Positions 18,435 to 25,681 of a DNA stretch of 64,000 bases are shown here, one piece after another (position 1 is the stretch's first letter; each line of letters begins with the position of its first letter). The stretch spans positions 65,116 through 129,115 of the forward strand of contig CAYSJM010000001.1 of assembly GCA_964431385.1 (NCBI GenBank), read 5' to 3'. The stretch is from UTCHB3 sp964431385. Its GTDB lineage: Bacteria; Bacteroidota; Ignavibacteria; Ignavibacteriales; Ignavibacteriaceae. The translations under genes were made by a program, and so were the position numbers. The notes under the pieces were generated by a model that saw nothing but the letters and a program-made list of their open reading frames with translations, was not told the origin of the DNA and did not search any database.

Positions 18435-18863
18435 ATGAAAAAGATAATGGTGGTTATTCTGCTTCTGGCAGGAATTGTAACCGCACAAGATTTGGCACTG
18501 AAAAGCAAGTTCACACCTGACAAAAAGGCTGCCGTAAAACTTGATATTGAGACACCCGCTGATTCAATCTATCTGGAAGTCGATAAAATGCCTGAACCGA
18601 TTGGCGGGATGGAGGGAATTATGAAACTGGTTGTCTATCCCGAAGAAGCAATGAAAAAAGAGATTCAGGGAATGGTGGTGGTTTCCGGGGTTATAGATGA
18701 GAACGGTACAGTCATCAGCTCCAAGGTTGAGAAAGGAATTGGGTATGGATGCGATGAGGCCTCATTAAAAGCACTTACTTCAACCAAGTGGATTCCCGGG
18801 ATGCATAAAGGTAAAAAAGTGAAAGTGCGGGTTGCCCTCCCCGTGATGTTTAAGTTGCAATAG
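18435..18863 (+). CDS. Periplasmic protein with TonB C-terminal domain
   Basis: 142 aa, with AAAGGA 6 nt before the ATG. Signal peptide 1-17 (MKKIMVVILLLAGIVTAQ) and then about 30 linker residues. A TonB C-terminal domain fills 50-142: YPEEAMKKEIQGMVVVSGVI, GCDEASLKAL, KWIPGMHKGKKVKV and the final strand LPVMFKLQ. It lacks the N-terminal membrane anchor and Pro/Lys rod of a true energy transducer, so it is a soluble periplasmic TonB-CTD protein. It sits third in the ECF sigma/anti-sigma operon. The same domain ends the full TonB protein at 54644-55486. Confidence 0.88.
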   Translation: MKKIMVVILLLAGIVTAQDLALKSKFTPDKKAAVKLDIETPADSIYLEVDKMPEPIGGMEGIMKLVVYPEEAMKKEIQGMVVVSGVIDENGTVISSKVEKGIGYGCDEASLKALTSTKWIPGMHKGKKVKVRVALPVMFKLQ

Positions 18864-18908
18864 TTTCTCAAGCCCGTTTCAGACAACACTGCCTGCCAAT
18901 TAAAAAAA

Positions 18909-18950
18909 ATGCCGGGGAATAGCCGATACTCCCCGGCAATTAATTTTTCT
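18909..18950 (+). terminator. Terminator after the TonB-domain gene; left copy of a repeated hairpin
   Basis: A 9-bp stem TGCCGGGGA / TCCCCGGCA with an 11-nt loop, followed by a T-rich stretch. The 30-nt core is nearly identical to a hairpin at 20907-20936: 13 identical bases, 4 variable loop bases, 13 identical bases. The two copies bracket the AbiE-like gene pair. Confidence 0.85.
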
Positions 18951-18984
18951 TATTTTAATAAACTTTTCTGTCACAAAAAATTAA

Positions 18985-19017
18985 TTTGAATTTATTTAGA
19001 AAATATTTGTATTTTTG
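18985..19017 (+). promoter_or_regulatory. Candidate Bacteroidota-type promoter of the AbiE-like operon
   Basis: TTTG at 18985-18988 and TATTTTTG (matching TAnnTTTG) at 19010-19017 are separated by 21 nt. This resembles the -33/-7 promoter of Bacteroidota primary sigma factor. The predicted start would fall about 30-40 nt before the ATG at 19063. It is a pattern match in AT-rich DNA, so support is modest. Confidence 0.35.
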
Positions 19018-19051
19018 TTCACAATATTTTTTTGATCACTTTTTTGTGAAC
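19017..19051. promoter_or_regulatory. Candidate operator: GTTCACAA inverted repeat upstream of abiEi-like gene
   Basis: A perfect 8-bp inverted repeat, GTTCACAA (19017-19024) and TTGTGAAC (19044-19051), with a 19-nt AT-rich spacer, ends 11 nt before the first ATG of the module. It overlaps the end of the candidate -7 box. AbiEi antitoxins are known to repress their own operon by binding inverted repeats in the promoter, which makes this the obvious operator candidate. A further half-like TCACAAAA occurs at 18971. Confidence 0.5.
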
Positions 19052-19062
19052 GCCTTAATTAT

Positions 19063-20100
19063 ATGAACAATTACACCAAGCTAATTGTAAATGACGCAAT
19101 TCAAGCACTCAAGACCAATACAGGATTTATTGGTAAATATGAGGGTAATGAATTGAGTTATGGTGAGAATTTGATGGATGATGGCACTCTGATTTTGAGT
19201 AAAAAAGAATTCCCCGGTACCTGGAAGTTCAGACTATTAATAAAAAAAGAGTTTCTACCACACCACTTTTCCCTCGTAGAACAACTTTTACGGTCGGATA
19301 CTCCTTTTTTGGTAGTAACAGGCAGAATTAGCCAAACAAGCAAAAAGTTGCTGCAATCAAAAAAATTCTGTTTCGTTGAGACTTCAGGGAACGCTTATAT
19401 TGAACAGGGCTCTTTATTTATCCTTATCGAGGGTAAAAAAAATAGCGAAAAAAAGAATCCCCAAATTAATCGAGCATTTGCAGGTACGGGACTGAAAGTT
19501 ATTTTTCAAATGTTATTAGACCCGGAATTGATAAACCTCACCTACCGTGAAATTGCAAATAACTTAAAAATCAGTTTCACAAATATTTCATATATTTTCA
19601 ATGATTTGGTTAATGACGGATTCATTCCTTATAACAAAACCGGTTTTCGTGCATTGAATAAAAAAACCGAACTGCTGAACAGATGGGCGTACGCTTTTGT
19701 AAAAAAGTTAAAACCGAACCTTCTGCTTGGGAAATATAGATTCTTACAGGAAGATAAGTTTAATGATTGGGCAAAACTAAAATTTGACAACAATCTTACC
19801 GTCTGGAGTGGTGAGCCGGCGGGAGATTTGCTTACAAATCATCTAAAACCGGAATATTTAACTCTTTATACTGAAGAACCAATATTAAATTTGATTAAAA
19901 AACTGGGACTTGTCCCTGACAGGGAAGGAAAAATCTCCATTTATCAAAAATTTTGGAAGGGTTCGGCCGATCTCGACGGACAAGTAGCACCAATTTATTT
20001 AATTTACTCAGATTTAATTACTGCCAACGATGAAAGATGTTTGGAAACCGCAGGAATAATTTATGAAAGATATATTTCACGAAAACTATCAGAAAATTAG
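19063..20100 (+). CDS. AbiEi-family antitoxin / transcriptional regulator of a type IV TA module
   Basis: 345 aa. Residues about 155-205 form a winged-helix segment (NLTYREIANNLKISFTNISY, FNDLVNDGFI). The C-terminal half carries motifs I associate with the AbiEi-type antitoxin family paired with nucleotidyltransferases: VWSGEPAGDLLTNHLKPEY around 245-265 and a final ETAGIIYERYI helix. The N-terminal about 150 residues hold a restriction-endonuclease-like alternation (FLVVTGRIS, KKFCFVETSGNAYIE), with no confident function. The stop overlaps the next gene by 38 nt. Known members bind DNA and repress the operon while neutralising the toxin. The pair is bracketed by duplicated hairpins and preceded by an inverted repeat. 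The call rests on motif memory plus partner gene. Confidence 0.78.
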   Translation: MNNYTKLIVNDAIQALKTNTGFIGKYEGNELSYGENLMDDGTLILSKKEFPGTWKFRLLIKKEFLPHHFSLVEQLLRSDTPFLVVTGRISQTSKKLLQSKKFCFVETSGNAYIEQGSLFILIEGKKNSEKKNPQINRAFAGTGLKVIFQMLLDPELINLTYREIANNLKISFTNISYIFNDLVNDGFIPYNKTGFRALNKKTELLNRWAYAFVKKLKPNLLLGKYRFLQEDKFNDWAKLKFDNNLTVWSGEPAGDLLTNHLKPEYLTLYTEEPILNLIKKLGLVPDREGKISIYQKFWKGSADLDGQVAPIYLIYSDLITANDERCLETAGIIYERYISRKLSEN

Positions 20101-20896
20101 AGAACAATATGGGAGAATTATTCATTCACTTCAAATTGTCAGTAGAGAGCTGAATGTAAAATTTTTTCTAATTGGTGCTCAATCTCGGAATGTCTGGTCT
20201 TCTCACCTAAAACTAAATAAAAGAGAGACGAGAGATATTGACTATTCTGTCCAACTCAGCGACTTTTCTCAATGGCACAAAATCGTTCATGAGCTTACCA
20301 CTAAATTTGGTGTTATTCCTGATAAAGATAAACCGTATCGTTTTAAACTCGATGATCAGGAATTTGATCTCTTGCCATTCGGAAATTTTGCAGAAAATGA
20401 TGAGGTGATTCTAGGGGATAATTCGATTGTATTTTCAGTTTTGGGATTTCAGGATATTGCTAATAATGGAGCCGTAGAATTTGGAAATGAATGGATTGTA
20501 TCACTTCCCGGGTTGTGTGTACTTAAACTGATTTCTTATTCAGAAAAATCTTATCAGAGGATTCGAGATTTTGAAGATTTCCTCTTTTTATTATTTAATT
20601 TAACCGATATATATGGTGACTCGATTTACGATGATGAGAATTTTCTTAACCAATTGGGCAACAATATCGATATTGAGATTATTGCAGCAAACAAATTAGG
20701 TTGTGAGATGAATAGCGTAATCGTAGAAAATGATATCATTCGCAACACCATTCTCCGAACTTTAAATAAGGAATTATGTGGTCTGACCATGGAGGAAATA
20801 ATTGAAGAGTATAAAAATGGTAAACATAATTCCCCGGAGATTACCAAATTCAGACTTATAGCAGAATTAATAAGGACGATTGATATTTCTGCTTAA
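20063..20896 (+). CDS. AbiEii-like nucleotidyltransferase toxin
   Basis: 277 aa. The ATG lies inside the antitoxin gene with AGGA 8 nt upstream, and the 38-nt overlap points to coupled translation. The fold is a minimal nucleotidyltransferase: FFLIGAQSRNVW (Gly loop), TRDIDYSVQ around residue 55-63 with the two metal-binding Asp (D-I-D), and EFDLLPFG around 100-107 supplying the third Asp. GLCVLKLISYSEKSYQRIRDFED follows. AbiEii-type toxins transfer nucleotides to tRNA acceptor ends or otherwise block growth, protecting against phage. Whether this one does so is inferred. All three acidic residues are present, so it is probably active. Confidence 0.8.
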   Translation: MKDIFHENYQKIREQYGRIIHSLQIVSRELNVKFFLIGAQSRNVWSSHLKLNKRETRDIDYSVQLSDFSQWHKIVHELTTKFGVIPDKDKPYRFKLDDQEFDLLPFGNFAENDEVILGDNSIVFSVLGFQDIANNGAVEFGNEWIVSLPGLCVLKLISYSEKSYQRIRDFEDFLFLLFNLTDIYGDSIYDDENFLNQLGNNIDIEIIAANKLGCEMNSVIVENDIIRNTILRTLNKELCGLTMEEIIEEYKNGKHNSPEITKFRLIAELIRTIDISA

Positions 20897-20906
20897 AATT
20901 AAATAC

Positions 20907-20937
20907 ATGCCGGGGAATAAAGAATACTCCCCGGCAT
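20907..20937. repeat. Right copy of the repeated GCCGGGG hairpin flanking the AbiE-like module
   Basis: TGCCGGGGA / TCCCCGGCA stem lying 10 nt after the toxin stop and 15 nt before the convergent SnoaL gene end. It matches the hairpin at 18909 in 26 of 30 positions, with all differences in the 4 loop bases. There is no clean T-run to the right; leftward there is GTATTTAATTTT. It may terminate both convergent genes. Confidence 0.8.
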
Positions 20938-20952
20938 ACTCAAACAAAAATA

Positions 20953-21306
20953 TTAGAAGAAAAACTGTTCCAGAACAATCTTTCCGTCTTTTACTTGATA
21001 GACGCACACTTCATGCATATCCATTCTACTGCCGTCCTTTAAAGTGCAGTCAACTCCCATGGTTAAACTGAAATGACTGCCTGCGACTATAGGGTCTCCT
21101 ACATATGCACTATGGAATTCAGCAATCATTTCATTCCATTCTTTTCCCTTTTGAAGAATGGCATCCATTCCCTTCACTTCTCTAACTGGGGCACCTTCAC
21201 CCTCAATACTGACACAATCAGGTGAATAAAGTTCGGAGTAACAGGTAGCATAGTCACCAATTTTGCAAAGTTCCACGAGGCGGTTTGCGATTTCTTGAAC
21301 GGTCAT
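20953..21306 (-). CDS. SnoaL-like / NTF2-fold protein
   Basis: 117 aa from the ATG at 21306 (MTVQEIANRLVELCK); an upstream in-frame start at 21351 would add 15 unlikely residues. It shows the NTF2-like cone layout: an N-terminal helix, DYATCYSELYSPDCVSIEG, a GMDAILQKGKEW helix, then strands MGVDCTLKDGSRM and VCVYQVKDGKIV. These small proteins bind or isomerise hydrophobic ligands, or act as accessory domains. No catalytic set can be assigned. The gene is convergent with the toxin and divergent from the large outer-membrane receptor. Confidence 0.8.
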   Translation of the reverse strand: MTVQEIANRLVELCKIGDYATCYSELYSPDCVSIEGEGAPVREVKGMDAILQKGKEWNEMIAEFHSAYVGDPIVAGSHFSLTMGVDCTLKDGSRMDMHEVCVYQVKDGKIVLEQFFF

Positions 21307-21484
21307 TGTTGTTTCTTTCGTTGATGATGAAAATATTAAAATGTGACCCAATTTAATAATTCATTGTTATTATTACTATAAAACAATGTTAAATGGTTAT
21401 ATAATTTGATAAAAATTTTAAACTAAACTTACCTTATATTTGTCAAATAAAAGTATTGTTATATTGAATAACTATGGAAACCCG

Positions 21485-24295
21485 ATGAAATACACCTGTC
21501 TCATTTCTCTACTTTTAATCACCCTGTTAACGCCTGTATTTGGTCAGACTTTTACTATAAAAGGAATTGTAATCGATTCTCTCGATGGATCATCACTTCC
21601 CGGAGCCAGCATCTCACTGACCCCGGCAAGAGGTGAACAACAACAGATGAATATGCTCTCAGGAGCCAAGGGCGAATTTGAGTTTAAATTGCAAAATCCC
21701 GGCAGATTTCTTCTTAAAATCACATTTATGGGTTATGAAGACTTTGCTGACAGTGTCAGAATCAGAAGAAACGAAACAAGTGTCGATCTTGGTAAACTCA
21801 AACTTAAAAGAGTCAGTATCGAGATGAAAGAAGTTGACATTACGGGTGTAGCAATCCCCTCTTCGCAAAGTGAGGACACACTAAGTTTTGCAGCAAAAGG
21901 GTATAAAACCAATCCTGATGCCACGGCGGAAGATCTTGTAACAAAATTACCGGGAGTTCAAAAGGAAGAAGGGACTCTAAAAGCTCAAGGTGAGGAGGTT
22001 AAACAGGTTCTCATTGATGGACAACCTTTCTTTGGTGATGATCCTAATGTTACATTAAAAAACCTGCCTGCTGATCTGATTGAAAAAATTGAAATTTTCG
22101 ACAAACTTAGTGACCAGGCGAGATTTACCGGCTTCGATGATGGACAAACTTCAAAAACCATTAATATTGTGACTAAAAGAGATCGTAGAAATGGTCAATT
22201 TGGAAAACTTTATGGCGGTTACGGTTCTACTGAAAAATTTCAGTCGGGCGGAACAGTCAATTTTTTTGCTGAAGGAAGACGAATAAGTTTACTCGGATTG
22301 GCAAATAATGTTAATCAACAAAATTTTTCTCAACAGGATCTGCTTGGTATAAGCCAGGGTGGAAGTGGCGGTCATAGAGAAGGTTTCCAGGGTCGTGGCG
22401 GAGGTCACGGTGGTGGGATGCGTGGAGGAAATTCCTCAAACAATTTTTTGATCGGTGCACTTGAGGGAAATACAAAAACTTACTCTGCCGGAATAAATTA
22501 CCAGGAAAATTGGGGCAAGGCTGCAGTTCTTACTGGAAGTTATTTTTTCAATTTCTCTAATAACAACAGAAACCAGACCATCGGAAGAGAATATTTTACT
22601 TCAACACCAGGGGGGCAATTATATGACGAAATTTCATCGTCTGAGTCAAGAAATTACAATCATCGTTTGAATTTTAGATTGGAATATAATCTCGATTCAA
22701 TGAACACAATAGTTTTCACCCCCAGGTTTAGCGTTCAGTCTAATGAAACCTCAAGTCTTTATTATGGAATCAGTTCTTTTGGGAGCCAGGGAAGAGCAAA
22801 TTCAACTGACAGCAAATCAGGAAGTGACGGCTCCGGATTTACTCTGAACAATGAATTAATTTACAGACTCAGGTTTGCAACTCCAGGCAGGAGTCTCTCA
22901 TTTACTCTCAACAACGGGTTAAATCGTCGTACCCTCGACAGAAACCAGTTTTCGGATAACAGATTTACTACCGGAAATAACATCACCACTTTTGATACTA
23001 TAAACCAAAAGGGTGACGATCTTATTAAAGGCTACAGTTACTCAGGAAATGTAGTTTACACCGAGCCATTTGGTAAAAATGGACAGCTACAAGCGAGTGC
23101 AAGTGTTGGATTAACAAACAATTTTAGCGATAAGAGAACTTACAACTATAATTTAACCTCATCCAACTACGATTTGATAGACTCAATATCAACTAACAAA
23201 TATGATAATGATTATCTGACCTACAGAGGTGGTGTTGCATATAGACTTCGTGAAGATGAAATCTCACTAAACATCGGGTTGAATTACCAGATTGCACAAC
23301 TTACAGGCGATCAAACTTTCCCAAATAACATTAAAACGGAGAAAGATTTTTACAATTTCCTGCCGTCACTCAGATTCAACTACAAGATATCAGAGTCACA
23401 GAACTTCAGGATATTCTATAATACGAATGTAAATGCTCCATCAATAACGCAGTTACAAAACTTTTATGATGTTTCAAATCCCCTCTTCATTAAAGCAGGT
23501 AATCCTGATCTAAAAGCGGAATTTTCACATAGAATGTCTGCCCAGTATCTAACCACTGACAAGGTTACTGGTGCCAACTTTTTTACAATGGCATTTTGGC
23601 AGATAACTAATGATTTTGTAGGCAGTTCTTCGTTCACGGCACAAAAAGATACTCTTGTAGGTGGAAAAGTTCTCGTAAAGAGAGGTTCACAATTCTCTTT
23701 CTCCAAAAACTTTGATAACAGTAATGTGGCAAGATTTATGTTAAGTGGTGGTCTGCCTGTTTCTTTCATTAAAAGCAACCTCTCTATTAATTTTGGAGTT
23801 GGTTACCAGACTCTCCCTTCGGAATATCAATCACTCACCACAGAATCAAAGATTTACTCCTTTAATCAGGGAATAACACTCGCAAGTAATATTAGTGAAG
23901 ATATCGACTTTAAACTTACATGGTCACCATCTTACTACATTTCAAAAAATGAATCGTTGCCCAACACTGACGATGAATATTGGGTACACTCGGGAACAGC
24001 CAATCTTTTCTTTAATGTTTTTGATCTATTCTTCTTTAGAACTGATTATTCTCTCTATAAAACCTCGGGAATTGCAAACAATGGTGATATCACTTATTCA
24101 CTTTGGAATGCGGGAATTGGTTTTAAGTTTCTCGAGGGTGATCGTGCTGAACTGAGATTTGATGTATTTGATTTGTTGAATGAAAATCAAAGTTTTGTTA
24201 GAACGGCAACCGATATTTATATAGAAAATCGCACTACACAGGTTCTAAAACAGTATTTTATGCTGACATTCACTTATAATCTAAGAGCTTTTTAG
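21485..24295 (+). CDS. Outer-membrane TonB-receptor-like barrel with CarboxypepD_reg domain
   Basis: 936 aa from the ATG at 21485 (MKYTCLISLLLIT signal peptide). A start at 21440 is possible in frame but falls inside a TATATTTG promoter-like box. After the signal, a CarboxypepD_reg-like beta-sandwich (about 22-105, IKGIVIDSLDGSSLPGASIS) leads to a plug-like domain (about 130-230, EDLVTKLPGVQ, QVLIDGQPFFGDDPN). A Gly/His-rich loop follows (GRGGGHGGGMRGG, about 305-320), then a long barrel ending YFMLTFTYNLRAF. It belongs to the OMP_b-brl_3 group rather than to SusC, and I see no TonB box. No SusD partner is adjacent. Likely uptake or surface receptor; substrate unknown. Confidence 0.88.
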   Translation: MKYTCLISLLLITLLTPVFGQTFTIKGIVIDSLDGSSLPGASISLTPARGEQQQMNMLSGAKGEFEFKLQNPGRFLLKITFMGYEDFADSVRIRRNETSVDLGKLKLKRVSIEMKEVDITGVAIPSSQSEDTLSFAAKGYKTNPDATAEDLVTKLPGVQKEEGTLKAQGEEVKQVLIDGQPFFGDDPNVTLKNLPADLIEKIEIFDKLSDQARFTGFDDGQTSKTINIVTKRDRRNGQFGKLYGGYGSTEKFQSGGTVNFFAEGRRISLLGLANNVNQQNFSQQDLLGISQGGSGGHREGFQGRGGGHGGGMRGGNSSNNFLIGALEGNTKTYSAGINYQENWGKAAVLTGSYFFNFSNNNRNQTIGREYFTSTPGGQLYDEISSSESRNYNHRLNFRLEYNLDSMNTIVFTPRFSVQSNETSSLYYGISSFGSQGRANSTDSKSGSDGSGFTLNNELIYRLRFATPGRSLSFTLNNGLNRRTLDRNQFSDNRFTTGNNITTFDTINQKGDDLIKGYSYSGNVVYTEPFGKNGQLQASASVGLTNNFSDKRTYNYNLTSSNYDLIDSISTNKYDNDYLTYRGGVAYRLREDEISLNIGLNYQIAQLTGDQTFPNNIKTEKDFYNFLPSLRFNYKISESQNFRIFYNTNVNAPSITQLQNFYDVSNPLFIKAGNPDLKAEFSHRMSAQYLTTDKVTGANFFTMAFWQITNDFVGSSSFTAQKDTLVGGKVLVKRGSQFSFSKNFDNSNVARFMLSGGLPVSFIKSNLSINFGVGYQTLPSEYQSLTTESKIYSFNQGITLASNISEDIDFKLTWSPSYYISKNESLPNTDDEYWVHSGTANLFFNVFDLFFFRTDYSLYKTSGIANNGDITYSLWNAGIGFKFLEGDRAELRFDVFDLLNENQSFVRTATDIYIENRTTQVLKQYFMLTFTYNLRAF

Positions 24296-24306
24296 TTATG
24301 TGAGGG

Positions 24307-24341
24307 GCTGCCTGAATTTCGCGTTCAGGCAGCTTTTTTTA
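24307..24341 (+). terminator. Intrinsic terminator after the outer-membrane receptor gene
   Basis: A perfect 10-bp stem GCTGCCTGAA / TTCAGGCAGC with a 7-nt loop and a T7 run. The core GCTGCCTGA is also used by the terminator at 46061-46096. Confidence 0.9.
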
Positions 24342-25589
24342 TTTTAGAAGTGTCATCTTTCCGGATTTTTTCCCGAGAGGTGTCATCAATGTGTAATAAT
24401 ATACTCCGGAGGAGAGACCATCGGCGGCAAATAGAACAGAATGGTTACCCGATGTAAAGTAACCTTCAGCAAGTGTAATTACCTCATTCCCCAATAAGTC
24501 ATGAACTTTCAACGATATTTCCCCCGCTAATCTAACTGTAAAATCAATTTTTGTGGTTGGATTAAAAGGATTAGGATAATTTTGAGAAAGTGAGAACATG
24601 TCAGGAGCAGTGATATCATCACCAATATCAGTAATTGTATCGAGCTTGTAGTATAGACCGTCCAACCTTCCTACCCAAATTTTACCTGCAGTTAAATTCA
24701 TTGCATAACTTACATTTCCCGACTGCATGTCATTCCTCCACCATGATTCACCGTTATCGCTCGAGTAATAGATGTAATACCTCGAAGCTTTTGATAGAAG
24801 AACAACGATATTATCCCCTTTTACCGAAATGTCGCTGTTTTCAATGAGACCAATGCCAAGGGGAAATTTGGTCCAGGTTGCACCCTCATCAACAGAGGTG
24901 TATATGGCTTGATGCGAAGATGCAACAATTTTATTCCCACTCTTTTCGAAGGCCAGAATGCCATTTGCTTCTCCATTAAACCAATCAAAAGGTACTTCAG
25001 TCCAGGTCGAAGTGTTTTTTTTGTTCACATAATAAAATCCGTTCACTCCCCCTCCTGCAAAAAGATCCCCATCAATGTTTTTGATGCAAGCGACCGACCA
25101 GCCGGTGTTCCAGGGGATTCCATCCGAAAAAAGTGTCCAATCGCCCGGTGTGATCAAAGAGTTTTTATAAACTCCACCACCTATGGTTGAGACAAATATT
25201 TCATTCCCCCTGATAGCAAAATCACTAATTTCCTTCGCTCCCAAACCCGTTAGACCTCCAGATCGGTCTTCCCACGAGTTCCCCATATCAGAAGTGAAAA
25301 AGACCCCTTTAAGCGAAGTTCCGATATATAATCCATTTTTAACAGGTGCAATTGTTGTAATTCCATATTCCACATCGGGAACCTTAGCACCTCTTCCCCA
25401 ACTTACGCCTCCGTCAAAAGAGTAAAACAATACACTGTCTCCCCCGGCAAAAAGAGTATCCCCTGCTGACCAGAGTGAGTAGATAGAACCTTGATTTATC
25501 GCTTCAACCTTTAACCACTGTCCAAAAGTTGTACTGATGTTGGATAATAACAATATCAGTAACAAACCATATATTCGCTTCACTACCAT
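24339..25589 (-). CDS. T9SS-secreted protein with BNR/sortilin-like repeats
   Basis: 416 aa from the ATG at 25589. GGAG lies only 3 nt before that ATG but 9 nt before an in-frame GTG at 25583 (giving MKRIYGLLLILL), so the GTG may be the real start. A signal peptide is followed by a propeller of BNR/YCF48-like repeats (YSFDGGVSWGRG, TSDMGNSWEDRS, SVDEGATWTKF, SSDNGESWWRN). The C-terminal about 85 residues are a T9SS type A sorting domain (QNYPNPFNPTTKIDF, then SSGVYYYTL and a basic end). It is the same architecture as the gene at 14120, about half the length. Function outside the cell is unknown. It is convergent with the outer-membrane receptor gene. Confidence 0.88.
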   Translation of the reverse strand: MVVKRIYGLLLILLLSNISTTFGQWLKVEAINQGSIYSLWSAGDTLFAGGDSVLFYSFDGGVSWGRGAKVPDVEYGITTIAPVKNGLYIGTSLKGVFFTSDMGNSWEDRSGGLTGLGAKEISDFAIRGNEIFVSTIGGGVYKNSLITPGDWTLFSDGIPWNTGWSVACIKNIDGDLFAGGGVNGFYYVNKKNTSTWTEVPFDWFNGEANGILAFEKSGNKIVASSHQAIYTSVDEGATWTKFPLGIGLIENSDISVKGDNIVVLLSKASRYYIYYSSDNGESWWRNDMQSGNVSYAMNLTAGKIWVGRLDGLYYKLDTITDIGDDITAPDMFSLSQNYPNPFNPTTKIDFTVRLAGEISLKVHDLLGNEVITLAEGYFTSGNHSVLFAADGLSSGVYYYTLMTPLGKKSGKMTLLK

Positions 25590-25681
25590 AAACTCCAAAT
25601 TTTTGAATCGAAATTAAATGATTTTACAATCGGTGTAGCTGGATGAATGGGTTTTTGGCTAATAACGATGATGATTGGTCG

